DNA of 64,000 nt from Musa acuminata AAA Group (GCF_036884655.1 NC_088340.1:7151501-7215500), one strand, 5' to 3'. Numbered from the stretch's first letter, positions 11,562-24,976 are shown. The notes: generated by a model not told the origin, from the sequence alone. Program-made: numbers and translations.

Positions 11562-12628
11562 ATGGGAAGGCCTCCTTGCTGCCACAAGGTTGGCATCAAG
11601 AAAGGGCCATGGACCCCTGAAGAGGACATCATCCTCGTCTCCTACATCCAAGAGCATGGGCCTGGCAACTGGAGATCAGTCCCCACAAATACTGGTAATG
11701 CCTGCATCCCACAAATAACACTGCACGTCTTTCTCCAAATCTTTCTTCTTGTCTTGTCTTTGTTCTTATGGATTGCCATGTTCTTGCCTGGGAGTTGCAG
11801 GCCTGACGAGATGCAGTAAGAGCTGCAGGTTGAGATGGACAAACTACCTGAGGCCTGGCATCAAGCGTGGCAACTTCACCCCTCATGAAGAAGGGATCAT
11901 CATCCACCTGCAGTCCTTGCTTGGCAACAGGTGATCTCCCTCGGCCTTGCTACATTACATGCTGTTGTTCCATGTCCACTAAGCAGCTCTTTCTCTTGGG
12001 ATTGATTTCCCTGCAAGGTAGATGGGCAGCCATAGCTTCGTACCTTCCCCAGAGAACAGACAATGACATCAAGAACTACTGGAACACACACCTCAAGAAG
12101 AAGATCAAGAAGCATGAGGCAGCTGCAGATGGCTACGAGATGACTTGTGGTACGAGCTCCATCTGCCTTGACAACATGGAAGCAAGGAAGCAGGACATCG
12201 CCACCCTCACGTTCCCCGGGTTCTACAAGGCACCCTCGATCTACGCCTGCAGCACCGAGAACATCTCCAGGCTTCTCGAAGGTTGGGTGCGTTCCTCGCC
12301 ACGACAAGGGAAGCTGCAGGGAAGCGCCATTACTGATAGCAACAACAACAACGGCAGCAGCAGCAGCAACAGCAATGCCATCATCTTACAGAAGGTGCAA
12401 GCTGAAAGCGATCGCGGTAGCTTCGAGACCCTGATGCATGAGGACCTCGCCTCACTGCTCTCCTTCGAGAACATGAGCGGCATTGCCTGTGCTGAAGCCA
12501 AGCAGGGAATGGAGGACGACCAGCCCCCCTTGTCCTTCTTAGAGAAGTGGCTCTTCGACGAGGCCTCGGCTCAGGCGGATGGCCTCATGTACCTCCCTGC
12601 CGATCGATGCTCGAACTCAATGTTGTAA
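11562..12628 (+). CDS. MYB60: R2R3-MYB transcription factor, MYB60-like
   Basis: DNA-binding transcription factor of R2R3-MYB subgroup 1. Arabidopsis MYB60 is guard-cell specific and promotes stomatal opening. Three exons, 11562-11694, 11801-11930 and 12022-12628, give 289 residues. Exon 3 begins after GGTAG, which restores N-R-W-A-A-I. The start M-G-R-P-P-C-C is the standard plant R2R3 start. R2 spans about 14-63 with W17, W37 and W57. R3 spans about 66-115, with F70 replacing the first Trp and with W89 and W108. Two tail blocks fit MYB60 rather than MYB30/94/96: [12 protein letters not shown] at 166-176 and [10 protein letters not shown] at 256-265, ending S-N-S-M-L. The exon pattern is the common 133/130-bp one. 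AATAAA at 12726-12731 is a plausible poly-A signal. Orthology is judged from motifs only. Confidence 0.95.
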
Positions 12629-12731
12629 TCAAGTTTCGGGAGGAGATGAATAGGGTGCTAATGACATATTAAGAAGAAAATTGTAACAAGTACGTAGTAA
12701 ACATAGTCTATTGATGCAAATGAAGAATAAA

Positions 12732-13094
12732 CAGCAGCTGCTGCATGTAACACTATCATTGATGAATCACTCATCTATATAATATATGAGATATTCAAGT
12801 TGGTTAGTGCATTGTTATTCGAAATGATAGTCTGATAGATCTCAAGCTTGTGAACGTCGTAATGTACGCCATTTGATATTATAATTTTTTTTTAAATATA
12901 ATATGCTTCTTCCTTCTAATTTGGACCTACTTCTATACTGTAGTAAATGCCTCGGTTCGTAAATGTATGAACTCATCATGTATGTCTCTGACGACAGAAT
13001 CTTGTGGAAGAGCAGTAAGAGGAGAAATGAATGCGACAGTTAATTTGCATGTGCCAAATACATTCGAAGGACAAGAGAGAGCTAAATAAATTTC
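12732..13094. other. Intergenic DNA, no gene seen
   Basis: AT-rich sequence downstream of the MYB gene, with nothing recognisable. Confidence 0.5.
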
Positions 13095-13484
13095 CAGTAC
13101 AGTTTTTGGTAGGGGGAAGGAGGACCAACTAACAAAGAAGTGGGTTGGAGTCTCTCTGAGCCAAGTCTACTGTGGTGGCTATTGCAATCAAGGAGACATT
13201 GCCAGAATTCAGTTTCTATGTACGTACCCATCAACAAGAAAGAAAAAAATGTGGGTTCAACAGTTGCCCTGTTGAATGCTGCTTAACATTCAGTACAGTT
13301 TTTGGGAAGGGGAAGGAGGACCAACCAACAAAAATGTGGGTTGGAATCTCTCTGAGCCATGTGTACCGCTGTGGATATTACAATCAAGGAGACATTGCCA
13401 GAATTCAGTTTCTATGTGCATACCATCAAGGAGAACGAAAAAATGTGGGTTCAACATTTGCTCTGCTGAATGCTGCTTAACATT
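13095..13484. repeat. Tandem duplication, about 195-bp unit
   Basis: Two copies, 13095-13290 and 13291-13484, both begin CAGTACAGTTTTTGG and end GCTGCTTAACATT. They differ by scattered substitutions and small indels. The open frames spanning them are effects of the duplication and resemble no known protein. Confidence 0.92.
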
Positions 13485-14030
13485 CAATGAGGCAGAAAAT
13501 ATGTGGACTTTTTAGTACCCTCAATCCAAAGTTACCTTTACAAATAAAAAAAGGCTGTTTATATGACTTGAGCATCGATTATTGGAGTTAGGTGATAATA
13601 GAATTTGTTGCTAAGACCAGGAATTTCAATGATTATTGAAGTTAGGTGATAATATAATTTGTTGCTAAGAACAAGTAGGTAGAGAGTTAGATCATCACAT
13701 TTGCACTTTTGAAGTGTCCTGACATTAGATGGTCCAGAAATTTGCTGGAGAGAGAGAGAGAGAGAGAGACAGAGAGACAAAGACAGAGATGGTCTCAGAT
13801 CATATTGTGGCATGCCTTTGTAGAATGAATGTATCTGGTACACAATGTTAGCAGGTTTAATAAGTAGTTCGGTTCAATCCATGTTCAAATCCTACTTTTT
13901 TATATTTATATGTTCGAGACAAAGAGAACAGAGAAGTTACACAGGGAAGAAGATACTTCAAGTAAAGAGACCTAAAGGAATAGGAATTCTTTTGCCATGT
14001 TGCCTGCCAAACACGGCAATGGTGGCATCC
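13485..14030. other. Intergenic DNA with two small repeats
   Basis: A short direct repeat around GGAGTTAGGTGATAATA recurs at about 13584 and 13636. A (GA)n tract occupies 13748-13769. No gene was seen. Confidence 0.6.
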
Positions 14031-14195
14031 ACTGCAATATAATATTAATCTTTGACTTCTACTAGTTACCTTTAGATCAATTTATAATGCTAGCTATATT
14101 CATGTACTGCAATATAATATTAATCTTTGACTTTTATTAGTTACCTTTAGATCAATTTATAATGCTAACTAAATTCTTGCACTGCAATATAATAT
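14031..14195. repeat. 75-bp tandem repeat, two and a fraction copies
   Basis: ACTGCAATATAATAT starts copies at 14031, 14106 and 14181. The first two are full and nearly identical. The third is cut short. Confidence 0.92.
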
Positions 14196-15148
14196 CAAGA
14201 GATGATGTTTTTCCTCTTATGATAGGTCCATACCAATGGATACAGTAAAAATGTATGGTCAACAATTTAACACCATTAACAAATTAAATCCCAAACTAAT
14301 GCCAAGACCACTATATTTAGTTCGAAAGCAGCTTTTATGGTTGTCATTATAGGTGGAGCTGGGAGGCAGAGTAAATAAAGAAAGCAACATGAATCAAATC
14401 ATGATAGATGTCACATCCAAACACTAAGGAGAATTTATCTCTGTGGGCTGATAGTAGAATGATATTTGTGGTTGTGCTAAAGAGCATTGACTATTCATTA
14501 GAAATTATCAAGAAAGGAAGCCTCCACACAAAAAATCTTCCTTCATAAAATGCTCATTTAATGCATTTTTCATTTTTTTTCTACCTTCTGCAATTGTTGT
14601 CCTCATGAGGACATAAACAACACATAGGAAGTATAAAAACTGGATGAAACTTATTAAGTGATTCAACATCGCAGAGAATCTTATTTATCACCTAGAAAAG
14701 TCATGACATCTGTGTTATTAAGGAGCAAATATTGCTCTTTGATGCCTTAAAATTGCAATTGCAGTCGTAAGGGTTCATTTTAATATTAGTAAAGCTTAGT
14801 TATCATTGCAAGTCTACAGCATAAGTTTATATATAAGGTTCATGAAGAAGCCAAAAAAGAAAAGAAAAAGGAAGCAATGTCTATGTTTCAGTCAAGTTTA
14901 TCTACCCTCAGAAAGTCCATTTGGAGTTCACCACATTCATTACCTTTCAGGTTTTTATCTGAAAATTTTCCCTTTACTTTTTTGTTCATGAAAAGGCAGT
15001 CAAACCAGAGATCCCAACTTCCCTCTATTAATTTGGTTTAGGTGGTCATAGGATGTTATATAAAGATTACAAAGGTAGAAAATTTCTACTTCAGAAATTC
15101 TAAAGATTCCAGATTCTCCACATCCAAGCTTTTTCCACGACTTCTGAT

Positions 15149-15180
<32 letters not shown>

Positions 15181-17874
15181 ATCTCTCTCACATTGTATTG
15201 TGATAGGGCAGCAAGAATGGATAGAAATGGAAGATAATACTGTTTAAGACTAAAAAGGAGTCCTGCCATATCAATCACACACAGTATGAAGTTGAAGGTA
15301 CTGATGCTATCTGTTTCACAGATTAGGAAGAACAAGGCTGCTAACTCACATGAAATTTGCACCATTAATTTCTGAAACATTGTGTTGTTAGGCGATGATG
15401 ATGTTGAAAATGACTGAACATAGGGTCGATGGACACCTTGAATGTTGATGTATATTGTGTCCATTTCACAATACTGTAAAAGTCTGTACTACAGAATTAA
15501 ACACATCATCAAACTCACATTGACTACTGCCACACGCCTTTCAAGATCCTTGTAGGTTCTAAATTGGTCATGTGTTCCATTTCATACTAAAGAGAACAGC
15601 AGTACTGGTTGATTCTGCAAAACTGAAGCATAAATGGATAAAATCTAACTTTTTTTTCCTCTTCAGCAATCCAAGTGATCTTAACAAACTGCTAGTCTCA
15701 AAGTTCAAGTACAGTGGGGACTGTATCTCCTTTGTGTAACCAAGATCATCCGGATGTGCAGACATGGCCTTGTTCTTAGGCTGTGATCCACATCTCAGGG
15801 TCTTCCAATCATCAGAACAAAAATTAGGATGCCACTAACAAATGCAATTTATTTTATATAATTAAAGCTATATACATTTGCATTTTGGAGTGGAACATCT
15901 ATAGATAATAGAAGCTATTAGTACAGCTACAGAAAGAACAGGACCTCCTTAACATCATTGACCTCTGAAAGCACCAAGATTCTGCACCAATATAATCCAT
16001 TAAACTGAATTAGTGTAATGGAGTCTTGGAAATGAAAAGAAGAATACAAATAATCGGAACCAGAGATGTGCTACTGCGATTTCAAGAAAAGTATGATGAA
16101 GAAGCATAATTCAGAAGCTCTGTGAATCGGAGACTGGAAAGCTTTTCTATGTAAACAGAGTCGATTCGATCACATATATCACTTCCTATGCCTTGCGAGA
16201 AGGGATCACGAGGGCATCTCATATTACATCCAATCATCAAATAGATCAAATTCATGCTATAATTCACTCTAAAATTGTTCTCACATATATTTGTTAGTAT
16301 GAATATGGCATAAAAAAGTACATCCAAGAGAAGGAAAAGGACATGATCCGAGATCAGTGTTGGTCTTGCATAGGTCTGCAAGTTCTCCGAATGCCCTTCC
16401 AGAGCTGGGCTGGACACAAACATGGCCTTCAGTGAAGCTTCCTACTCCGAGAATCTTTTGGAAGTAGAAGCTTCCTACTCCGAGAATCTTTAGACGAAGA
16501 TAGAAACATAGGAAGACTTGTTTCTTACTCCATGTGGACTAAGAACAGATGCTAACAAACATAATAGCATTCCAAAGATTTGAATATGTTGGCCTTCATA
16601 AATATAAACTAATTATTAAAAAGATAATACAAATTAACACACTAAAATGAGGATAGCTGATCCATTAATTTTTAAACCCAAATTAATATTAATATACTCG
16701 CGAGAGAAAACCTAGTTTTATAATGATCCTCTAAACCGTCAAATTCTTATAAGTCAATTCAAAATCTTTACCAACCCCAAATGTCTAACTAAATGAAAAT
16801 ATTATATTGCAACATCTTTATGACAAGATAGAAGAGAATAATATATTATCACTTATCACTTTGTAATATACTATTAATAACTTGAGCTACAACAATTCAT
16901 GCTGTCCTTTGAGCTGGACCATGATTTACAGTCTTTGCTGATACAAATAAAAAAAAAATAAAAAGAAAACAACAGGGAAATTAAAACTAAAAAGAAAAAA
17001 ATTGGGCAATATGATTTACTACTCTTCTTTAAACCCCCCTTCTCATGAAAGAAAATTTTGTGAAGCTTTTTTTATCCACATATCCTTCTGAATCCTTCTT
17101 GGGTTTCTGATTAATGCATTGCATTCACTTCATTTAATAACATTAGCTTTTCTTTGAGGGTATTGAATCACAACAATTGTGGTAACAAAGAGATCACCAT
17201 TAACAAAACCACATAACAGTAACCAAATTAACTTTCACTTTTCTAAGTGAACAAATCTTGTCATGAATTCTGCAAAAAGATACCATCTCTGTGCTTTAAG
17301 AAAACAAGAAAATAAAAAGAAAGTTTTTTTCTTTTTTTTTTTGTCTCTCTCTGTCCAAATAAGAATGAAACCATTACTTATCCTCAGCATTACTGTCTCA
17401 TGTGTCCCTCATTCTGCCTCTCTTTCTAAACTAGCACAGATATGGACAATTTGAAGATTTAGCACCATCAATCAGCTTCACAAAATACAAATTTATTCTG
17501 ATTTTATCAATCCAATTTCCATTGAAGCCACAACCTCCTAGAGTACACCAGTGCAGGATTACAACATATCTCTATCCATAGGGTAACTACTAATTTGGAC
17601 ATCAAATGATGGCCTCAATTCAGTGATCAGCAAGTCCTCAGTACTTCGATTGCTACCAGTGCAATTGTACAACAGCTTCGTCCGTATACATGCTTTCGAG
17701 TGGCTAGTGATATGAACTACCACCTCTTGGCCAGGGCAGATGTAATGGGAGTCGGGCTAAGTAGGTGAAGAAACCTGCCACAAAAGATAGATGGGATATG
17801 GGATTAGTCATACATACTTCGAAAGATGGATAGAGATAGATAGAAAGAGAGAGAAAAGGAAAGAGTAACGTGTT
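14196..17874. other. Intergenic DNA downstream of the WOX gene
   Basis: AT-rich, with a (TC)n tract at 15147-15173 and a 33-bp-period direct repeat at 16434-16490 (GAAGCTTCCTACTCCGAGAA twice). None of the short frames resembles a known protein. Sequence just below 17875 is presumably the WOX 3' untranslated region. Confidence 0.5.
16434..16490. repeat. Short direct repeat, 33-bp period
   Basis: GAAGCTTCCTACTCCGAGAA followed by TCTTT occurs at 16434 and again at 16467. Confidence 0.9.
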
Positions 17875-19267
17875 TCAAGGAGTTAAACTGGAAGGGAAAC
17901 GTCTCACCAAGAAGTAACTTTCACCCATTTGCAAGCTCTGCATTAGGAATCCATACTCATTGACAGGAAGAAGCTCTCCGGAAGAGTGCACAAGCATCAC
18001 ATTGTGACCAAACATTGCTCTCAAGTCAAATGCACCCCTCGGCACCTCGGAGAGGACCCCATTGATGAACACCATGATCGTCCCTGCATCCATGAATCTA
18101 GTGGATTTGAGCAAGCAAACACCACGCTTACTACTTGAGAAGCAATCTCCTGTTTATAGTCCAATCATTATTAGAGACTTGGAAGTGATGGCAAGGAAAA
18201 TGTAAGCTACTTAAAGGGTCTACTCAACGTCACAAGGGAGTGGATGAAAAGGAATTCGAGATGCTCATTTTTGAGATCCAGATCCGTAACATTTTCAGCT
18301 GGTAATGATCAAAAAGATGGAAGGGAAATCAAGCAAGATGCTCATCTTTGAGATTAGGGTTTCAAGTAGCATGGATGCAGTCATCAAGAAAATGAAAAGG
18401 AGATCAGAAGACCAAGCTTTCGAGAAACATGAACATCCTTTTTCTGCAACTGAAGATTTGCCAGGAGGATTCGATGTGAGGGTTAGCAAAATTCAAGAAC
18501 AAAGACTCGATGTTTTTGTGCAAGTAAAGATTGCGAGGAGGCTTCGATGTGAGGGTTAGCAAAATTTAAGAACAAAGACTCAATATTTTTGTGCAGAGTC
18601 AAAGTAACTCAAATAAGTCAATCAGTCCATCCAAGAAGCACAATTCTCGATCAATCATCTTCAGAGAAGTCACCAAGCACCAACCTGGTTGATATTGTAA
18701 CTGCGGGGCATCCGAAGAGCAGCACTCGAAAGGATTCTGAGTGCTCTTTGCGATGCCCATGTGGCGAGAGATCGAGAAGAGATCATCGACACTGTCGCCA
18801 CCCACAAAGCTAGCGTAGGAGGACGAAGAACAAGAAGAAGCATAAGAAGAGCTAGGAAAGAAGCCTCCGGTAGAACTACTGGGCGAAGTGACAAAGGAGC
18901 ACGATGAAGCTGGTTCCTGCAACACAGCGGTACCGAAATGGCATGAGGCCGCCGCCGCAGCACCCGGATCGGCCGCAAGGCCAGCCTGCAGCTGGCGCTG
19001 GCGACGACGAGACCTCGACCGCCGGTTCTGGAACCAGTAGAAGACGTTGGCATCGGCAACCGCGCCAAATTTCTCCAACAGCTTTCGGATCCTGACCGTC
19101 TCCTCCTTGGGTGGATTGACCATGCCGCTGTTGAAGATGGACTCGAGTATGAGTACCTGCTCCGGCTTTGGGGTCCATCGCGAGCGTACGGGCTCCACGA
19201 CCGCATGGTCGGGGTTGGAGCCGCTGTTTAGGCTGCTCTTCCCATCCTGAGTCTGCTCGATATCCAT
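17875..19267 (-). CDS. WOX11: WUSCHEL-related homeobox protein, WOX11/12-like
   Basis: Homeodomain transcription factor of the intermediate WOX clade. Rice WOX11 drives crown-root emergence and Arabidopsis WOX11/12 specify root founder cells. Exons 19267-18685 and 18083-17875 encode 263 residues. The homeodomain is about residues 27-90, with [20 protein letters not shown] and [16 protein letters not shown]. Ala- and Ser-rich linkers follow. The second exon encodes the clade's C-terminal block: T-I-M-V-F-I-N-G-V, then E-V-P-R-G, then [13 protein letters not shown], then [10 protein letters not shown]. No WUS-box is present, as expected for this clade. The frame is open further upstream, but M-D-I-E-Q at 19267 is chosen because what precedes it is low-complexity leader. 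WOX11 and WOX12 cannot be separated by eye. Confidence 0.95.
18461..18595. repeat. Direct repeat in the WOX intron, 73-bp period
   Basis: TTCGATGTGAGGGTTAGCAAA and following bases through TTTTTGTGCA occur twice, starting near 18470 and 18543, within the single WOX intron (18684-18084). The intron also repeats a GATGCTCATYTTTGAGAT segment near 18261 and 18339. Confidence 0.88.
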
Positions 19268-19287
19268 GGCTAAGGCTTGCTGTGGTA

Positions 19288-19323
19288 AGAGAGAGAGAGA
19301 GAGAGTGTATGTGTGTGTGTGTG
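19288..19323. repeat. (GA)n(GT)n tract in the WOX leader
   Basis: Purine-rich GA then GT repeats on the plus strand, so TC/CA on the WOX sense strand, ending about 20 bases before the ATG. Confidence 0.95.
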
Positions 19324-19848
19324 GAGAGCAAGCCCAATGCAAGGAGTGCAAGTGAAGGGGGGGTTGGGAGACCACACCACAATACATGAATAAATAAGGA
19401 TGAGAGTGACTCCAACACCATGTTTGTACACATGCTTGTGTTCTGCACAAGAATGTCTCTTTGTGGGGAAGCAAAATTTAGGGATGGATCAGATGATTTA
19501 GATGAAGTTGAAGTGTCTCAAATTCCTTATATGGTTTTCTTACTCCAATGAATATAATAGTATTTAGTGAAACTCCAATTACTCCATCAGCTTTTGCCAC
19601 CCACTCTTGCACCTTGCAAATCTTTTATTTCTTGTCTTTGCTTTAGATGTACCAAACTGGCAGAAAAGAGTAGAGTTGTAGTTTAGGGTTAGCCATCAGA
19701 CAACTCTTTTTCTGATGCTCATCTATTACTACTGTACCTGAAAGGTCATTCGGGGTCAAGTTCCAGAAAGCCAATGCCATGAGCATGTCCTGATGCAAAG
19801 CTTATCACAATCTTGGAGGGGAGAAGAACATGGAGGAGGGTTTGGCAG

Positions 19849-19964
19849 TGATCCCATGTTCAAAGGGGGGCAATGTAGGGTTTGGCTCTGTGCACCATAG
19901 TGGCATTGATCGCATGTTCAAAGGGTGGCAAAGTAGGGATTTGGCTATGTGCACCACAGTGGCA
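19849..19964. repeat. 58-bp tandem duplication
   Basis: TGATCCCATGTTCAAAGG at 19849 and TGATCGCATGTTCAAAGG at 19907 start two diverged copies that end TGCACCAYAGTGGCAT. Confidence 0.88.
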
Positions 19965-22900
19965 TGTGATGGCCATCCAAGCTGTGGTCAAAGAAACGCT
20001 CCCTACTATATTAGGGTTGACATGACACACATTGGAACCCTAGAGAAAAGAACAAAGAAGGGAGAAGGGGAGAGAAGAAGCGTGGGGGAAGGGTAGGGAT
20101 AAGTCCAAGCAAGCACACATGGTGGGTGGAAATGGCGGAGACCGAGGGTTGGCCCAGAGTTCGGTTTGCTTTACCTTCTTATCGCAGCACAAGCAGACGA
20201 CGACGCGGGGAGTGCGGACGCTCGCTCTCTTTTTCTTTCCCAGCTGGGATTCACCTCTGCCTTCCCCCACCCCAGGGATGGCCATGGCCATGGTGGTGCC
20301 TTCTTGGCCATCGCAACCTGTTCTTGTTCTTGTCTTACTTGTTTGGTGAAAGCTCATCACAGCTTCACTGTACCAACTCCATTTTGGTTGCATGGGCACC
20401 CTACAACTCCATTTCAGCTTCTTCAAGAAACATGAGTTCTTGCAACTGATCAATATCACTAACAATACGTATGCAGTTTAGATGATTCTAGCTGGAAACC
20501 GTATTCTAGATGAACTCTATCAGACTGTTCGCATCAAGCACTTGTATTTATACTGTCCACCTGCTTTCTTTGTTGGATGCATGCATCCATCACGTACCGT
20601 ATGCATTAATGAATGCAGTCGAGAAGAGCAGAAGCATATGTGGATTGATGTAAATTTAAAGAGTCCCGAATGAGTTGTTTGCAATTGTCGTATTTCTTCC
20701 AGGGCAAACAAAAGTCTGAAACATTAATTTGACATAGTTCAGATGATTGTTCCATTGAATTATAAATGAGAAACCAATTCTGTAAACATCTTCACCGCTG
20801 GGGTTCCAAGCACTGATTGAGGCACAATAAAATGATGTCTCGTGGTAAATGAAACAGGCTCCTACTGTAGCACAGCAGGTGGTGGATCTCTTTCCTAGCT
20901 TAAATAACAAAGCATGGTTCATCCAACAAGATAGAGACAGACACATCCACATGAACCTGTAGCATTTGAGTCAGTGGATCAGTGATTGTCTTCTACAGTG
21001 CTATTCAACACCAAAGAAAAGATGTGTCCTTCTTCTTCACCACGCACATCAGGATTGTTCTTATCTTGCAACATGTGAATCATCAATCTTCAATATTCCA
21101 GATGAACTTGCGGTGTGATTCCATCAATCATGTTGTTACCATGAAATGTTATGATCTACTCTAGCTTGGATAGGAAGAATACAATGGAAGTACTATATTC
21201 TAATTGGATAGTCAGTATGGTACAGGTGTAATTGGATCCATCTCCAGGAAGAAAGATTTAATCTCAGAAATAGAAATTTTCACCGACCGCTCACTCAAAT
21301 AAATGTTTGCAGCAGTAGGACAACCCGCCGATGGAATCGAGCCTTCGTCGCATGCACCAACTCAAATCATCAAAGCATCAAAGCAGTGGAATCTGCCTAA
21401 CATTTGCTTTAGACCATAAGAAAAGGCACAAGATACATGTTTTGTTTGCCATGCTCTTCACTTTAATCAAGTCACCAACAGCATCCTACAAGCTAGGCTA
21501 TGAGGAGGGAGTGAACGATTCATTGTGCCGATGAAACCTTGGGGTGAATGTGATGTTGGCGGACAAGGTCAAGCCTGTGGCATTTGTCCCTTTGCTCATA
21601 TTTCTATCAATTCATCTGCATGATCAATGTCAATGCATGTTGTCCTGTCTGTTTCTTATGCAAAAAGGTCTCTGATTACTTCACCAATGGGCCCTCCATG
21701 TGCTTTGCATTGCAGTGCAGCTTCATTTTAGGGTTCTAGATTGATCCTAAACAATGATTGTCTTCAACTTTTATGGCTTAAGTTATTTTCTGCTTCTTTG
21801 AAGATTGGATGCATACACTGCATATTCTCTCCAAACTCCACTTGAATAATCCTGTGACTCATCTTCTTACGAAAGTTAACTTGTGATGTGAGCACAACAG
21901 CAATAAATTATATAGTGACATGCATGTTTTTTTATGTCTTCAGCCAAAGTGAAAGAAAGTTTGTCAGGTTTTACTTTTCATCTGACATTAAGATAGCAAG
22001 ATTTTTATTAAGATAGCAAACTTTTGGCTGATTGTCGGAAATCACTAATCGTGATTGTATTGATTTATAATTAATGAGTAAAATACCATTATGCTCGAGT
22101 GCTAATTTGCAAGTAATCGAAATTAATGTCAACCATCTGGTCAACATGATGCTACTGGACTTTGATTATCTCATCCTATATATTTGAGACCAGATTATAC
22201 TCTGTCTAGTGAAAACATACTGCCTGATCTAATATTGGTAAGTGATATCCAAGTCAAATTTTGATCAGTAGAAATGGTTATGGATATACAATTTAGAAAT
22301 ACAAATTTCATGATCATTTTAAAGAAACTTGGATGAACAAAAAATATGATGTTCAGCAGAATTAGACAAGCATATCAGCTTTTAAGATGGATATGAATAC
22401 AGCTAGTATGTATGTGAAGATTGAGGCTCTAACTCAAAGCAATCAAAGCAAGAAATTGTGAAAGAGAAGGAAGGATAATGTACATGCAAAGTTGAATCAA
22501 GTGATGTATTTCCTTGGATTAAGATATGTAGATCATGCTGATATATTCAATCCATAACTTCATTCTGATATGAAATGGATTACACCTTTATGTAACATCC
22601 AATTTCATGAAACAAGTTCAGAGGGAAGTTTCCTACACAAATTCATAAACCTAAGTTTTTAGTTGAAGTTGGCATCACATATGGTCAATTATTAGCATAA
22701 ATTATTGTTTCTGATATCTATAAATTATTTCCACAAGATAGAACTGCATGATTAGTGGATTAGCAAAAGAGAAACAATTAATCTCCTTGTCTAGAATGAT
22801 AGAATAGAAGTGCAAATCCATAATGATCAACATGTGGAATGATATCATATGTTTTGACTGTCTAAGCTTTGCTCCTCGATGGGGCCAATCATGGCAAAGG

Positions 22901-23351
22901 TTAGGAGGCACAACACATCTCTCTAAAGCATGGCAAAGGTTCTTTTGGTCGGTGTCTCCCAACAATTATCTTCTTTGTTTGCAATAAAATATTGTGCACA
23001 CACTCCATATCTGTGCGGCTGCTACACTCCCCAAAAACCATCTTGATGTTGGCATATACATAGAATAGTTTCATTAGTGTTCAAGCATCCATCCTGGGGA
23101 GACCTCACTAATTTTCATTGATGAGGATGGTGGGTGAGATCATGATGATATTAATCCTTCAAGGGAGAGGATTAGTCACTGCATGTTTGTCTTACATCTT
23201 TGATGGAATATCCTTTGCAGAATGAACATGATGTGAAGAGAGAAAGAATAAGAAATGGCCATAGTAGTGTTTAAGAGACATGCTTTGTGAGAATTGATAC
23301 TGCTTTCCCTCAAGAGAAAGAGAAAGATCAAATGCATCCAACAGATGCAGC

Positions 23352-23395
23352 ATCTTCTTCTTCTTCTTCTTCTTCTTCTTCTTCTTCTTCTTCTT
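23352..23395. repeat. (CTT)n microsatellite
   Basis: About 14 TTC/CTT trinucleotides in a row. Confidence 0.98.
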
Positions 23396-24934
23396 GAGTG
23401 CAATATGTCATCATTCCACACCAAGTGGGGCTTGAACACTTCCAAAAGACCCCACCATTACCTCACTTGCATGCACTTTGCTCCCACTTCTCCCATGCCC
23501 TTCCACGAGGCTCAACTTTTCTTGTCCCAGCCAACCCACACATCTCTCTTGGATCTTGCAGCCATTTCTTCCCACCAGGAACATGGAGACATGGAAACTT
23601 CTCCTCCCAAAACAGCTGCTGTCCAAGGATGCTTGGCTGCTTCACATCCTTTGGTGTCCGGGGTGGCTGATAAGACTCCATCAGTCATGGAAGGTTGGAG
23701 GAGCACTAGACCACCACTGAACCATCCTTACACAAAATATCCCCCACTTGCCCTAGGGTTGGGGATGCTTCCACCAACATAACAAGCTAAACCCTATAAA
23801 TCTCAGTGTATCCACAATCTATCTATCTAGATAGTTGCGAGGGCATATGTGTGTGTGCTGTCTCACCCTTGCATGACTGATGTGACTCTCATGGGCTCAT
23901 ATAATGGCAAAGCAAGCATGGAAAAAACCCTGTATTTAGGTCAATATCTAGCTCTTAAATGTAACATAATGGAAATATACATATGAAATATTTTTTGGAC
24001 TTGTTGGGAGTATTACAAATGAGACCAATAGATCTGTTCTAAATATAACAAGAGAGTGTTGAGTGAGAATATATCCACCTACAATGGTTCTTGACATTGG
24101 GATTAGATAAGATTAATAGTAGTACAGGGTTTAATAGACCAAATTGACACACATGTTCATCACTATGTTAGTAGTTTGTCTCACTTGCATGGCATCTAGT
24201 TACATGCCATCCATGTATAATGATGCGTCATTCATGTTACATAAAGTAATCAAGAAGGGAAAGATTTAGTCACAGTAGTATCAAAACACACATCACATAG
24301 ATGATGCATATCAATGAACAACATTAATGAAATGATCTAAATCATTTGAATTTGTAGGGAGTAACATCATACAAAGAGTAAGGATCTTAGCAACATGAGA
24401 TCCGGGAAACATTCGTAAGCTTTCAAATTATGATGATTCAAGTCGCAAAGGAATAACTTTAGGGTAACATCAAAGGATCATAAACTATTCCACCAAAATT
24501 TGTAGGCAAGCTGCAACATCTAATTCACACCATATCAATCTAGAATTGGCAAGAGGGTGACATGGCTGGAAGTGTTCCAAGTTTGTTCTTCTGATTCACA
24601 TGCGTTCATTGGGATGCTATGTTCACTTGTGAGAAATTAAGCAGGGGTGGATCTTGTTTGGCTCTTGCTGTCATCAAGAAGAAGTAGAAGGATGCACATA
24701 ACCAATCTTCTACGTGATTCACGGGTGCTCAATCCCAATTCACATCATCTTCACCAAGTCAACAAGAGCTACATGGAGTAAAGGAATATTGGCTTCTACT
24801 TTTGTTTGTCTGATAGCAGAAACCTCAACATGGATGATCACAGTAGCCAGAATTTACCTGACTCATTCTTGGAGATGGGGAGAATTGATCCCGTGACCTC
24901 TTTAATTTGCCCAAGAAAACTGTACAAACACAAA

Positions 24935-24936
<2 letters not shown>

Positions 24937-24972
<36 letters not shown>
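24937..24972. repeat. (GA)n microsatellite
   Basis: About 17 GA units, ending in GGGGTGGGG. A related sequence follows: AGCAGAAACC-TCAACATGGATGATCACAG near 24819 reappears at 25000 as AGCAGAAACCAGAAACCTCGACATAGATGATCACAG, so a segment of about 185 bp is partly duplicated around the tract. Confidence 0.9.

Positions 24973-24976
<4 letters not shown>

Noticed and set aside
11629..11907. Minus-strand frames over the MYB60-like gene
   Set aside because: They are antisense to well-defined MYB exons and do not match any protein family.
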